From: Gammaproteobacteria bacterium
Lineage (GTDB): Bacteria > Pseudomonadota > Gammaproteobacteria > Enterobacterales > Kangiellaceae
Direction of reading: 5' to 3'
NCBI GenBank assembly: GCA_013373375.1
Contig: JABXHY010000025.1
Coordinates: forward strand, 186,001-250,000
DNA: 64,000 nt
Below, piece by piece: positions 1 through 8,623 of the stretch. The notes under the pieces were generated by a model. It saw only the letters and a program-made list of their open reading frames with translations. It had not been told where the DNA came from and searched no databases. Positions within the stretch are counted from its first letter, which is position 1, and each line of letters starts with the position of its first letter. A program made the position numbers and the translations under genes.

Positions 1-5
1 ATCGA

Positions 6-323
6 ATGAAAGTCGTGGAATCTATCGCCAACCAATACTCAACAAACGCTGAGCAATTGGGGATTCTTCAAGAAAATTACGAGTTTTCACCGGGACAACT
101 GCATGTACTACTGGCAACCTTTCAAGTTACTGAAAAAGACTGGAGTGATTTAATTGCGGAATTTATTCGCCATGATCCCACTCGATACGAAAAGTTTCTT
201 GCCGCCGTAGGTATCAGCAGCAGTTCTGACAACCTAAAACAATTTAAATCACTTATTGCTAAGTCAGCTCCAGAGGGCGATCCAGAAGCAGACTATCAAA
301 AGCAGAGACGTCGCGGTCATTGA
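6..323 (+). CDS. hypothetical protein, start uncertain
   Basis: A 105-residue soluble protein that I do not recognise. It is helical in character, rich in Glu, Lys and Gln, and ends in a basic tail (KQRRRGH). There is no signal peptide or membrane segment. Only five bases precede the ATG in the window, so no ribosome binding site can be judged. The frame is still open to the left edge, so this may be the C-terminal part of a longer gene. It is followed by 316 bases without a convincing gene before the exporter operon. Confidence 0.45.
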   Translation: MKVVESIANQYSTNAEQLGILQENYEFSPGQLHVLLATFQVTEKDWSDLIAEFIRHDPTRYEKFLAAVGISSSSDNLKQFKSLIAKSAPEGDPEADYQKQRRRGH

Positions 324-639
324 GGTTTAACTTCAAGCTAAATCGACACTCTGGAGTCTCTCTTTCTTACAAGTAAGACTTTCAATAGAGTTAAACAGGT
401 GAGGAGCTATTTTAATCAGCTCCTCACTATTGCTCGCCACCCGCTCCTCACATACGCGGCCGATTATAAATCGAGATGCTATTCGCGCATTGAATTTTTC
501 CTCATCGTTGCACCAAATCAACCGTTAGAAAAAATCTAAGATGAAAATTGATCGATGTCATTACTAGAGATCGATTCATACCCTACACTAGTAAAACAAA
601 TGAAATAAAATTGATTGAGCCAATCATGGTGGGCTTTTT
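324..639. other. intergenic stretch with one perfect hairpin
   Basis: No convincing gene is present. The stretch holds a perfect 10-base inverted repeat, GTGAGGAGCT at 399-408 and AGCTCCTCAC at 418-427, with a 9-base loop. There is no T-run behind it on either strand. The arm sequence GCTCCTCAC recurs at 443-451 and could pair alternatively with the left arm. Any promoter for the exporter operon should lie in the AT-rich part after 540, but I cannot assign clear hexamers. Confidence 0.4.
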
Positions 640-1794
640 ATGAAGAGGGTTTTGTTAGGGTGTACTTTAATCTTTATCATCTTAGTGGTTGTGTGGTTGA
701 ATCAGTCGCCACCAATTACAGTTGATGTATTTTCAGTTGAATTTGGCGATGTTGAACAAACCGTAGCAAACACTCGTAGCGGTACAATTGAGGCTTGCCA
801 ACGGTCAAAATTAGCACCTTCGATTGGCGCAAGAATATCGGCTTTGTATGTAAGCGAAGGCGATAGCGTGAAAGCGGGTCAGTTGTTAGTCGAACTTTCC
901 AATGAAAGCAAAAAAGCAGCAACGAGTCAGGCAGAGGCTGCGCTTCAGTCTCACAAACTAAAACAACACAGCATTTGCATTTCTGCAGCTCGCGATGAAC
1001 GAGAAGCCAAACGCTTTTCTAAACTTGCAAAAAAAGAGTTAGCCGCCGAAGATATTGTTGACCGAGCGACGTCTAAAGCAAATGCATCTGAAGCCACATG
1101 TCTGGCAGCAAAAATTCAAGAAAAGGAATTTGAAGCGCAACTTCAATTTCAACAAGCGTTGTTAGAGCAAACTTATATTCGGGCTCCCTTCAGTGGAACC
1201 GTTGCCGAAGTTACCGGTGAAGTTGGTGAGTTTGCAACACCCTCTCCTCCCGGCGTACCAACACCACCCATCATTGATTTACTAACATCAGATTGTTTTT
1301 ATTTAAAAGCACCAATTGATGAAGTTGATGCTGGCAAACTTCGTGTTGGAGCTCCAGCCAAAATCACACTGGATGCTTATCGTGGAAATGTTTTTCCAGG
1401 AGAAGTAAAACGAATCGCTCCTTATGTGAAAGACTATGCAAAACAAGCAAGAACCGTTGATATCGAAGTTACTTTAGACGCAATGGAACATCCGCTACTG
1501 GTTGGTTACAGCGCAGACGTTGAAGTCATTTTGAAGCGCGCGGAAAATGTTTTACGCATACCCACCGAAGCAATTATTGAAGGAGAAAGAGTTTGGGTGC
1601 TATCTAGTGAAAATATTGTTGAAGAACGTTTGATTAAAACAGGCATTGGAAATTGGAAAACCACAGAAGTTAAAGACGGATTGTCTGTGGGCGACAATGT
1701 CATAACTTCTCTAGGAATCAGTGGGCTGGCTGTTGGAAGTCGTGCAGAGTTATCTTCAAGCTCGACATTAACTAAAGCCGAGTCATCTAAATGA
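640..1794 (+). CDS. MacA/HlyD-type periplasmic adaptor subunit
   Basis: Periplasmic adaptor (membrane fusion protein) that should link an inner-membrane ABC exporter to an outer-membrane channel. Residues 4-21 form a membrane anchor. They are followed by a split lipoyl-like domain (about 60-92 and 182-205, with the GAPFSGTV-like RAPFSGTVAEV motif), an alpha-helical coiled coil between the halves, a beta-barrel domain (about 220-295) and a C-terminal membrane-proximal domain. The 384-residue length is normal for the family. The ATPase gene starts inside the stop codon (ATGA), so the two are translationally coupled. The substrate cannot be read from the sequence; MacA-like adaptors export peptides, macrolides or lipids. 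Confidence 0.9.
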   Translation: MKRVLLGCTLIFIILVVVWLNQSPPITVDVFSVEFGDVEQTVANTRSGTIEACQRSKLAPSIGARISALYVSEGDSVKAGQLLVELSNESKKAATSQAEAALQSHKLKQHSICISAARDEREAKRFSKLAKKELAAEDIVDRATSKANASEATCLAAKIQEKEFEAQLQFQQALLEQTYIRAPFSGTVAEVTGEVGEFATPSPPGVPTPPIIDLLTSDCFYLKAPIDEVDAGKLRVGAPAKITLDAYRGNVFPGEVKRIAPYVKDYAKQARTVDIEVTLDAMEHPLLVGYSADVEVILKRAENVLRIPTEAIIEGERVWVLSSENIVEERLIKTGIGNWKTTEVKDGLSVGDNVITSLGISGLAVGSRAELSSSSTLTKAESSK

Positions 1795-2477
1795 TAAAGC
1801 TTGAGCAAGTAACAAAAACCTATCAGCTTGGAGAACATCCACTTGTAGCGCTTGATAACGTAAATCTTAATATAACCAACGGTGACTACTTATCAGTAAT
1901 GGGACCATCCGGATCTGGAAAAAGTACTTTATTAAATATGATTGGGCTACTTGATCGACCAGACTCAGGAGATGTGATTATTGATCAACAATCAACTACT
2001 CAGCTTGAAGAAGAATCAAGAGCTATTATACGCCGAAAAAAAATTGGTTTTATTTTTCAGTCGTTTCAACTCATTCAACGACTCACTGCCGTTGAAAATG
2101 TTGAAGTTCCTTTAATGTTAGGGGGTTATTCTGCGAATCAACGTCGAGAAAAAGCACTGAATATACTTCGTAAACTTGATTTAGAAAATCGTGCGAGTCA
2201 CCTACCAAAACAATTATCCGGAGGGCAATTACAGCGAGTTGCTATCGCTCGATCGCTAATAATGGAACCGTCCATTTTACTTGCTGATGAACCAACTGGA
2301 AATCTTGATTCAAAATCAGGGCAAGAAGTTATCGAACTTCTCGAATCGGTAAACCAAAGTGGGCTGACACTTCTCGTAGTAACACATGATCTACAACTCG
2401 GCTCTCGAGCGCCCAGAAAACTTCAAATTGTCGATGGCAAACTCACCGAGGTAGAACAGCATCGTGCATTTTCTTGA
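1791..2477 (+). CDS. MacB/LolD-type ABC exporter ATPase subunit
   Basis: Stand-alone nucleotide-binding subunit of the exporter. Walker A GPSGSGKST is at residues 38-46, the Q-loop at IFQSFQ (88-93), the signature LSGGQLQR at 142-149, Walker B ILLADEP near 162-168 and the H-loop TH at 198-199. This is the closely conserved MacB/LolD/FtsE subfamily, in which ATP hydrolysis drives a mechanotransmission cycle. It overlaps the adaptor by 4 bases and the next permease by 14 bases, giving a tightly coupled operon. Confidence 0.93.
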   Translation: MIKLEQVTKTYQLGEHPLVALDNVNLNITNGDYLSVMGPSGSGKSTLLNMIGLLDRPDSGDVIIDQQSTTQLEEESRAIIRRKKIGFIFQSFQLIQRLTAVENVEVPLMLGGYSANQRREKALNILRKLDLENRASHLPKQLSGGQLQRVAIARSLIMEPSILLADEPTGNLDSKSGQEVIELLESVNQSGLTLLVVTHDLQLGSRAPRKLQIVDGKLTEVEQHRAFS

Positions 2478-3675
2478 TTACTGGTCATTTTCTTTATCGG
2501 TATTCTTAAGGCATAGAACGCGTTCATTACTGATTATCTTAGCGGTTGCTGTTGGCGTTGCCGCAGTCATCGTTCTTACCAGTTTCGGCGAAGGTGCCCG
2601 CCGATTTGTCGAACATGAATTTTCTTCTCTAGGTTCAAATTTATTAATTATTTTGCCTGGCAAAAAGGAGACTCAAGGTGGAGCACCTCCTATTTATGGT
2701 ACGACGCCAAGAGAATTGACGATTGAAGATGTTGAAGCACTAGAACATATTTCATCAATTCAATACATTGCGCCCATAATCGCAGGTACCTCACTAATAA
2801 GTTACCGTAACAAATCACGCGAGGTAATAACGCTCGGTGCTACTCCCGATATTTTTCCAATTCGACAATTAACGCTGCAAAGCGGACGTATATTTCCACC
2901 AGCAGCAAAAACTCAGCACGTGCCCGTTATGATAATCGGTTCAAAAATAAAGCAGGAGCTATTCGGCTCGCATAATCCCATAGGAGAATGGGTTAAAGCT
3001 GGAGATTTCCGATTTCGAATTAGTGGTGTACTCACTGAACGCGGCGAGTCAATGGGATTGGATTTAAGAGATATGGCAATCATTCCTGTTAGGTCTGCTG
3101 AAATGTTATTTGATACGTCTGGCTTATTTCGTGTCTTGATCGAAACAAACCAGAATCAAAATCAGGTTTATTTAGAGCAGCGTATTCGGAAAATAATTGC
3201 TGAGCGTCACGAAGGTGAGGACGACATTAGCTTTATTTCACAAGATTCAATTTTAACGGCCTTTAATTCGATTTTAATAATGGTGACGATTGTTGTTGGT
3301 GCGATTGCTGCGATAAGTTTAGTTGTAGCAGGCGTTTTGATTATGAATGTATTGTTTATTTCTGTCGCTCAACGAAAACAAGAAATTGGGTTATTAAAAG
3401 CGCTTGGCGCAACTCGAGTTGAAGTAAGAAATATATTTTTAGCAGAAGCTATTACCATGAGCTCCCTTGGCTCACTAGCAGGAATTGTTATTGGATATAC
3501 CGCGCAACAATTATTTATCTACTACTGGCCACAATTTCCTATTGCGACACCTTGGTGGGCACTTTTAAGTGCCATAGCCACTGCATTGACCATGGGTGTA
3601 CTTTTCTCTTGGTTGCCAGCAAGTAAAGCCGCCAAGTTAGATCCCATAATTGCGCTTCGCGGAAAAGGAATTTGA
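2464..3675 (+). CDS. MacB-type ABC exporter permease, first copy
   Basis: FtsX/MacB-family permease of 403 residues. One membrane helix lies near residues 19-40. A periplasmic MacB core domain of about 210 residues follows, then three membrane helices in the last 140 residues, with the typical EIGLLKALGA motif between the second and third. The start is GTG, inside the ATPase gene. A second, clearly different permease follows directly, so the transporter is probably a heterodimer of two permeases, unlike classical MacB, in which ATPase and permease are fused and homodimeric. Confidence 0.9.
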   Translation: MHFLDYWSFSLSVFLRHRTRSLLIILAVAVGVAAVIVLTSFGEGARRFVEHEFSSLGSNLLIILPGKKETQGGAPPIYGTTPRELTIEDVEALEHISSIQYIAPIIAGTSLISYRNKSREVITLGATPDIFPIRQLTLQSGRIFPPAAKTQHVPVMIIGSKIKQELFGSHNPIGEWVKAGDFRFRISGVLTERGESMGLDLRDMAIIPVRSAEMLFDTSGLFRVLIETNQNQNQVYLEQRIRKIIAERHEGEDDISFISQDSILTAFNSILIMVTIVVGAIAAISLVVAGVLIMNVLFISVAQRKQEIGLLKALGATRVEVRNIFLAEAITMSSLGSLAGIVIGYTAQQLFIYYWPQFPIATPWWALLSAIATALTMGVLFSWLPASKAAKLDPIIALRGKGI

Positions 3676-3677
3676 GT

Positions 3678-4874
3678 ATGCAATTAAAGGATTATTTATT
3701 TTGGGCATTTAGAGCGATTTACTCGCACAAACTCCGATCCATTTTAACGATTACAGGGTTTGCAGTCGGCATTAGTGCAGTTACATTACTCTCGGCTTTA
3801 GGCGAAGGAATGCGAGTATTCATCATGCAAGAGTTTACTCAGTTTGGCAGCCGAATCGTAGCAATAACACCTGGGAAAACGGAAACATTTGGATTGGGCG
3901 GATTATTAAACACAACTCGACCACTCAGCCTTACCGACGCAATAAGTCTCGAATCTCTCAATTCAGTCGAATATGTCGTCCCAGTGGTTTTCGGCACAGG
4001 GCAAATTAAAACTCCCAATCGTAGTCGATACACAGACATTGCAGCAGTGGGAGCAAAAGCTAATGAGGCCTGGCAAATTAAAGTTGCTTCAGGGCGTTTT
4101 TTACCAGAAGACAACCCATTGCAACCTAGATCATACGCAGTGCTTGGACACAAATTAAAACTTGAATTGTTTGGTAACGATCAAGCGCTTGGTGAATTCA
4201 TTCAAATTGCCAATACACGATTTCGAATAATTGGAGTAATGGAACCAAAAGGCGAGTTTCTTGGTACTGATCTCGATGATTTGATTTACATTCCGGCACA
4301 AAAAGGACTGCAACTTTTTAATCGAGAAAGTTTGATGGAAGTCGATGTGTTTTATCAAGCCAACACTTCCGCAGAAAAAATTGCGAGCGACATCAAGCAG
4401 CGCCTTATTGAACGTCATGGGATAGAAGATTTTACTCTGATCACTCAAGACGCCATGCTTTCGAGTATGGATAATATTTTGTCCATTATCAAACTCGCTG
4501 CAGGCGGCTTAGGCGGGATCGCGTTACTCGTTGGTGGAGTAGGTATTCTCACTATTTTCAGTATAACCGTCACTGAGCGAAAACAAGAAATAGGCTTACT
4601 ACGAGCGATTGGGTTTAACGCTAAAATTATACAGAGAATGTTTTTATTAGAAGCCCTCACTCTCGCAATTGTGGGTGGAATTGTCGGCTACAGTTTGATA
4701 GTTGTTCCGACACTGATCATGCAATTATTTTTTCCCAACTTCCCGATACAAGCAGAGTGGTCAGTATTGCTTATTGCACTATTAGTCTCTGCTGGAGTTG
4801 GTGCTGTATCAGGTATCAAGCCAGCTTATGACGCCTCCCGGTTGCCGCCTATTGAGGCATTAAGAGATGAGTAA
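3678..4874 (+). CDS. MacB-type ABC exporter permease, second copy
   Basis: Second FtsX/MacB-family permease (about 398 residues) with the same plan: N-terminal helix, extracytoplasmic core, then three C-terminal helices with EIGLLRAIGFN. I place the start at ATG 3678 rather than TTG 3672, because AAGGA (3665-3669) sits 8 bases before the ATG and only 2 before the TTG. It is alignable with the first permease at both ends (SLGEG-like and LGEGMR segments, ERKQEIGLL) but diverged, which points to an old duplication. It is the last gene of the exporter operon. Confidence 0.88.
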   Translation: MQLKDYLFWAFRAIYSHKLRSILTITGFAVGISAVTLLSALGEGMRVFIMQEFTQFGSRIVAITPGKTETFGLGGLLNTTRPLSLTDAISLESLNSVEYVVPVVFGTGQIKTPNRSRYTDIAAVGAKANEAWQIKVASGRFLPEDNPLQPRSYAVLGHKLKLELFGNDQALGEFIQIANTRFRIIGVMEPKGEFLGTDLDDLIYIPAQKGLQLFNRESLMEVDVFYQANTSAEKIASDIKQRLIERHGIEDFTLITQDAMLSSMDNILSIIKLAAGGLGGIALLVGGVGILTIFSITVTERKQEIGLLRAIGFNAKIIQRMFLLEALTLAIVGGIVGYSLIVVPTLIMQLFFPNFPIQAEWSVLLIALLVSAGVGAVSGIKPAYDASRLPPIEALRDE

Positions 4875-4965
4875 ATTTGTTTTAGGCAATTTCGGTACTA
4901 TTTAACTGATTTAACAATTCAGTTCGGGTTACAGTCCGGTATCCAAAAAATTAGTGGGTTACCAG

Positions 4966-7050
4966 ATGTCATTTTTTAAAGTTCGTTCTGCCCGTATCAA
5001 GCCAATTGTAGCGGCTTTGGGGTTCTCAATTGCTTTTGCACCGAGTCATTTATTCGCAAAAGGCACCATTGAGACGCCGATAGCTAAACAAGAACTCCAG
5101 CAGTATGACTCTATCGTTGATCTTTATGCGAAAGATCAACAAGAGTATGCAAAGCTAGCTGTAACCTTCCATAACGAATTATTGGAAGCTGATCGCAAAC
5201 AGTTAAAACTGACTGTAAATCTGAATGCCGAAAAAATTGCCGCAACGGAAAAGAAAGGCATAAAACTACAAAGTAACAACACTTGGTTAAACCAGCGCAA
5301 ACAACGATTGGATAAGCTTCCTACTATTGTCGGTAATGAAAAAAGTATCCCTGGTTTTGAGTGTTATGAAACTGTTGAAGAGACTTACGAGGTGGCAGAG
5401 CAATTAGTAAATGATTATCCAACGCTTGCAGAATGGGTTGATATTGGCGATAGCTGGCAAAAATCAGCTGGCCAGAATGGATATGATTTGATGGTGCTAA
5501 AAATTACTAATCAGGCCGTTGAGAATGAGAATAAGCCCATTTTATTTATTCACAGTGCAATGCACGCTCGCGAATACGCAACGGCACCGCTATCACTAGC
5601 GTTTGCACGAGAATTACTCAGCAATTATTCAACTGACGCCGACACTAATTGGATTGTTGACCATCAAGAAATTCACTTTTTATTTCACATGAATCCAGAT
5701 GGTCGCAAACAAGCCGAACAAGGCGTGTTATGGCGAAAAAATAATAATACTTCGCACTGCCCTAGCCAGTCTCCAGGCGTCGACTTAAATCGAAATTTTT
5801 CGTTTTTCTGGAATCAAACAAATGGCATTGGTTCAAGTGGTAATGAATGTGACTCAACCTATCGTGGACCAGAAGCAGCTTCTGAGCCAGAAACACAAGC
5901 CGTCATAAATTATATAAATAGCATTTACCCAGACAGTCGCGGTGAAAATGATGCAGATGCAGCGCCGCTGGATACTCCCGGGATGCACCTTGATATACAC
6001 AGCTTTTCAGAGCTCGTTCTGTGGCCATGGGGAAATACCGATGAGCTAGCACCTAATGCAACAGAACTACAAACTTTGGGGCGCAAATTGGCATGGTTTA
6101 ATGGATACTATCCAACACAATCTGTTGGACTTTACCCGACAGATGGTACCAGTGATGAAGCAAGTTATGCGGAACTTGGCATTGCTAATTTTACCTTCGA
6201 ACTCGGAACTGCCTTTTTTCAATCCTGTGCTGAATTTGAGTCGACCGTAAAACCCGATAACTTAGCAGCCTTATATTATTCTGCGAAAGTAACACGCGCT
6301 CCTTACATGCTACCAGCAGGTCCCGATGTACTTAATGTCTCAGGTAATAACAGTGAGACTCCTCAAGTTGTCCCTGGAGATGTATTAACCCTTACGTTAT
6401 TAGCAAACGATGGCCGCTACTCTTCTGCTAACGGTTCTGAACCAACTCAGCCGATAGCCGATGTAAAAGTATTCATCGATCAAACTCCTTGGGAAGCAGG
6501 TGCGATTGGTATGTCGATGAATTTTGCTGACGGCAATGCCAATTCAGCATCAGAAAATATGACACTTAATCTTTCGACAAATGACTGGACAGAGGGACGC
6601 AAACAATTGTTTTTCCAAGCGACTGATAGCGAAGGGAATATGGGTCCTGTATCTGCGATGTGGGTGGATGTTGGCAGTAATCAAAGTCCAATGGCTAATT
6701 TCAATTTTAACTGCGATGAGTTTGCCTGCTCATTTGATGCCTCAACCAGTACTGATGACAATCAAATTACCGCTTATCAATGGGATTTTGGTGATGGCAC
6801 TGGCAGCACCGGAGTAACAACCAATCATACTTTTGCTCAATCCGGCAGTTATATCGTAACGCTGACCGTTACCGATGCTCAGGAGGCTCAATCGGAAGCA
6901 GAACGAACGGTTACTTTAACCGCACCAACCAATCCTGATGAAGGCAATGGTGGATCTGGCGGTGGCAGTCTTTGGGTCACTTCGCTTCTATTGTTGCTGT
7001 TACAACGTAGTCGTGCTGGTAACCGTCACTCTCTAAAAAAACTTAACTAA
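4966..7050 (+). CDS. secreted M14 zinc carboxypeptidase with PKD domain and GlyGly-CTERM tail
   Basis: Exported metallocarboxypeptidase. From ATG 4966 it has a signal peptide (about residues 1-32), a propeptide-like region, and the M14 catalytic domain with zinc ligands in HAREY (about residues 200-204) and HLDIHSF. The substrate-binding motifs are MNPDGR and DLNRNF, and the catalytic Glu lies in FTFELG. A beta-rich segment follows, then a PKD domain (YQWDFGDGT). The end has a Gly-rich stretch, a hydrophobic helix and an Arg-containing tail, which is the GlyGly-CTERM pattern that rhombosortase processes after type II secretion. An in-frame GTG 12 bases upstream is a possible alternative start. 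The 3' end overlaps the convergent regulator by 4 bases. Confidence 0.9.
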   Translation: MSFFKVRSARIKPIVAALGFSIAFAPSHLFAKGTIETPIAKQELQQYDSIVDLYAKDQQEYAKLAVTFHNELLEADRKQLKLTVNLNAEKIAATEKKGIKLQSNNTWLNQRKQRLDKLPTIVGNEKSIPGFECYETVEETYEVAEQLVNDYPTLAEWVDIGDSWQKSAGQNGYDLMVLKITNQAVENENKPILFIHSAMHAREYATAPLSLAFARELLSNYSTDADTNWIVDHQEIHFLFHMNPDGRKQAEQGVLWRKNNNTSHCPSQSPGVDLNRNFSFFWNQTNGIGSSGNECDSTYRGPEAASEPETQAVINYINSIYPDSRGENDADAAPLDTPGMHLDIHSFSELVLWPWGNTDELAPNATELQTLGRKLAWFNGYYPTQSVGLYPTDGTSDEASYAELGIANFTFELGTAFFQSCAEFESTVKPDNLAALYYSAKVTRAPYMLPAGPDVLNVSGNNSETPQVVPGDVLTLTLLANDGRYSSANGSEPTQPIADVKVFIDQTPWEAGAIGMSMNFADGNANSASENMTLNLSTNDWTEGRKQLFFQATDSEGNMGPVSAMWVDVGSNQSPMANFNFNCDEFACSFDASTSTDDNQITAYQWDFGDGTGSTGVTTNHTFAQSGSYIVTLTVTDAQEAQSEAERTVTLTAPTNPDEGNGGSGGGSLWVTSLLLLLLQRSRAGNRHSLKKLN

Positions 7051-8483
7051 AGTTTCGAATACAATTGAGCCAATGTCTCAACGGCTCTTTCAATGGCCTC
7101 GGTCCACTCGAGGCCATAACTAATTCTGAAGCAATGTTTATATCTATTCGAAGGCGAAAAAATAGTGCCAGGAGCAATGCTGATATTGTGCTCCAATGCT
7201 TTATGAAATAGAACCGTTGTATCGGTACCTGGCTTTAATTCAACCCACAAAACTCCGCCGCCTTTTGGATTACTAACACGGACATCGGCTGAAAAATATT
7301 TTTTCACCGCTGCAACCATGCGATCTCGGTTTTGCAAAAGAATACGCCGCAGATGATGCATATTACGATCATAGTCGCCACTGGCGACAAACTCCGACAT
7401 AGTCCACTGATTGATCGTCGAAGAACCACAGGACAAAGCTCGTTTGATCCGTTTCGCCTGTTCAATAAACTTGGGAGTGATCATCCAACCGATTCGATAT
7501 CCTGGAGCAGCCGTTTTAGAAAAGGATGCGCAAGTAATTACGAGTCCTTTTGATGAATACCCTTGTGCAGGAATTCCACGCTTTTCAGTAAAATAAAGAT
7601 CGCTGTAAACGTCATCTTCGATCAAAGGGATATTATTAGCTTCGAGCAACTTTACAAGAGCTTTCCGGTTGTCATCGGACATAAAACTGCCCATCGGATT
7701 ACTAATTGAAGTTGAAACAATGCAAGCTTTAATCGGCTGTTGATTGATCGCCTGAGTTAAATCATCGAGTAAAATTCCTTCGTCTGCCCCAAGCGGAAGC
7801 TCATAAGCCATCATGCCTAAACTTTCGATCAACTCTACAATTCCAAAATAAACCGGCGACTCAACAGCAACAATATCACCTGCTTTTGCTACCGTCTGCA
7901 AAGCGATAGCCAATGCTTCCTGTGCTCCATTGGTAATCAATAAATCATCGGGATCCACTTTAAGACCAAAATCAAGATAACGAAATGCCAGTTGGCGCTT
8001 CAATTGCGGATACCCATCCATCGGCCCATAACCGATCGTTTTAGGTCCCCCTTTCGACATGACTCGCCGCATGGTCCGCGCTAGCATCTTATCTGAAGGG
8101 TAAGCAGCAACCGGATTAGCAACTCCCAGCGGTAAAACACCAGGCTCATGAATCGCTTGATACACTTGTTCAATCAAGGATTGCTTTCGAACAGTAACTG
8201 GCTTTTTTGCTGTTCGAATGCGGCGTGGTGTGGCTCTTTGTTCATTATCGTGAATTAGGTAATAGCCTGACTTTGGTCGCGCTTCTATTTCACCCAATCG
8301 CTCCAACTCTTCATATCCTTGTTTGACTGTTGGCACACTGACCTGCAACTTACTAGCAAGACCTCGTAGCGAAGGAAGCTTTTCACCAGGGCTTATAGTT
8401 TGGTCATCACGCATTTGGCGAATTAGCGCAATAACTTGTTGGTATAAGAAATCTTCATTGTCACGAGTTACTGCAAAAGACAT
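7047..8483 (-). CDS. MocR-family (GntR-aminotransferase) transcriptional regulator
   Basis: Regulator of 478 residues. It has an N-terminal GntR winged helix (about residues 8-75, with KLPSLRGLASKLQVS and the YEELERLG wing) and a class I aminotransferase-like domain that binds PLP through the Lys of SFSKTAAPGYRIGW (about residue 322). MocR proteins sense PLP or an amino-acid-PLP adduct and usually regulate the divergent gene. Here that gene is a DMT-family transporter, which suggests control of amino acid or vitamin export. The shared 140-base promoter region contains a perfect inverted repeat and a direct repeat. The effector is unknown. Confidence 0.92.
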   Translation of the reverse strand: MSFAVTRDNEDFLYQQVIALIRQMRDDQTISPGEKLPSLRGLASKLQVSVPTVKQGYEELERLGEIEARPKSGYYLIHDNEQRATPRRIRTAKKPVTVRKQSLIEQVYQAIHEPGVLPLGVANPVAAYPSDKMLARTMRRVMSKGGPKTIGYGPMDGYPQLKRQLAFRYLDFGLKVDPDDLLITNGAQEALAIALQTVAKAGDIVAVESPVYFGIVELIESLGMMAYELPLGADEGILLDDLTQAINQQPIKACIVSTSISNPMGSFMSDDNRKALVKLLEANNIPLIEDDVYSDLYFTEKRGIPAQGYSSKGLVITCASFSKTAAPGYRIGWMITPKFIEQAKRIKRALSCGSSTINQWTMSEFVASGDYDRNMHHLRRILLQNRDRMVAAVKKYFSADVRVSNPKGGGVLWVELKPGTDTTVLFHKALEHNISIAPGTIFSPSNRYKHCFRISYGLEWTEAIERAVETLAQLYSKL

Positions 8484-8530
8484 GGTAAACTTTTAAGGCA
8501 AAATTGTAGTGTACGAAACTTACCATAAAT

Positions 8531-8573
8531 CTGTATAGGTTTCATTTTTAATTTACTGTATATGTTATATACA
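8531..8573. promoter_or_regulatory. candidate MocR operator: direct and inverted repeats
   Basis: Between the divergent regulator and transporter, CTGTATA occurs twice, at 8531-8537 and 8556-8562, 25 bases apart. The second copy is also the left arm of a perfect palindrome, TGTATAT-GTT-ATATACA (8557-8573). MocR regulators commonly bind repeated half-sites on one DNA face in such divergent regions. The binding assignment is inferred from position and symmetry only. Confidence 0.5.
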
Positions 8574-8623
8574 CAATATTCAATTACACTGATATTCTCT
8601 GAAGGCGAATTAAAGCCACTCTT

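Noticed and set aside
333-521. 62-codon leftward reading frame upstream of the exporter operon
   Set aside because: TTG start without ribosome binding site; the frame covers the perfect hairpin at 399-427 and has no recognisable protein pattern.
626-642. Five-codon frame ATG-GTG-GGC-TTT-TTA-TGA overlapping the adaptor start as an attenuating leader
   Set aside because: Too short and without ribosome binding site; overlap with ATGA is easily chance.
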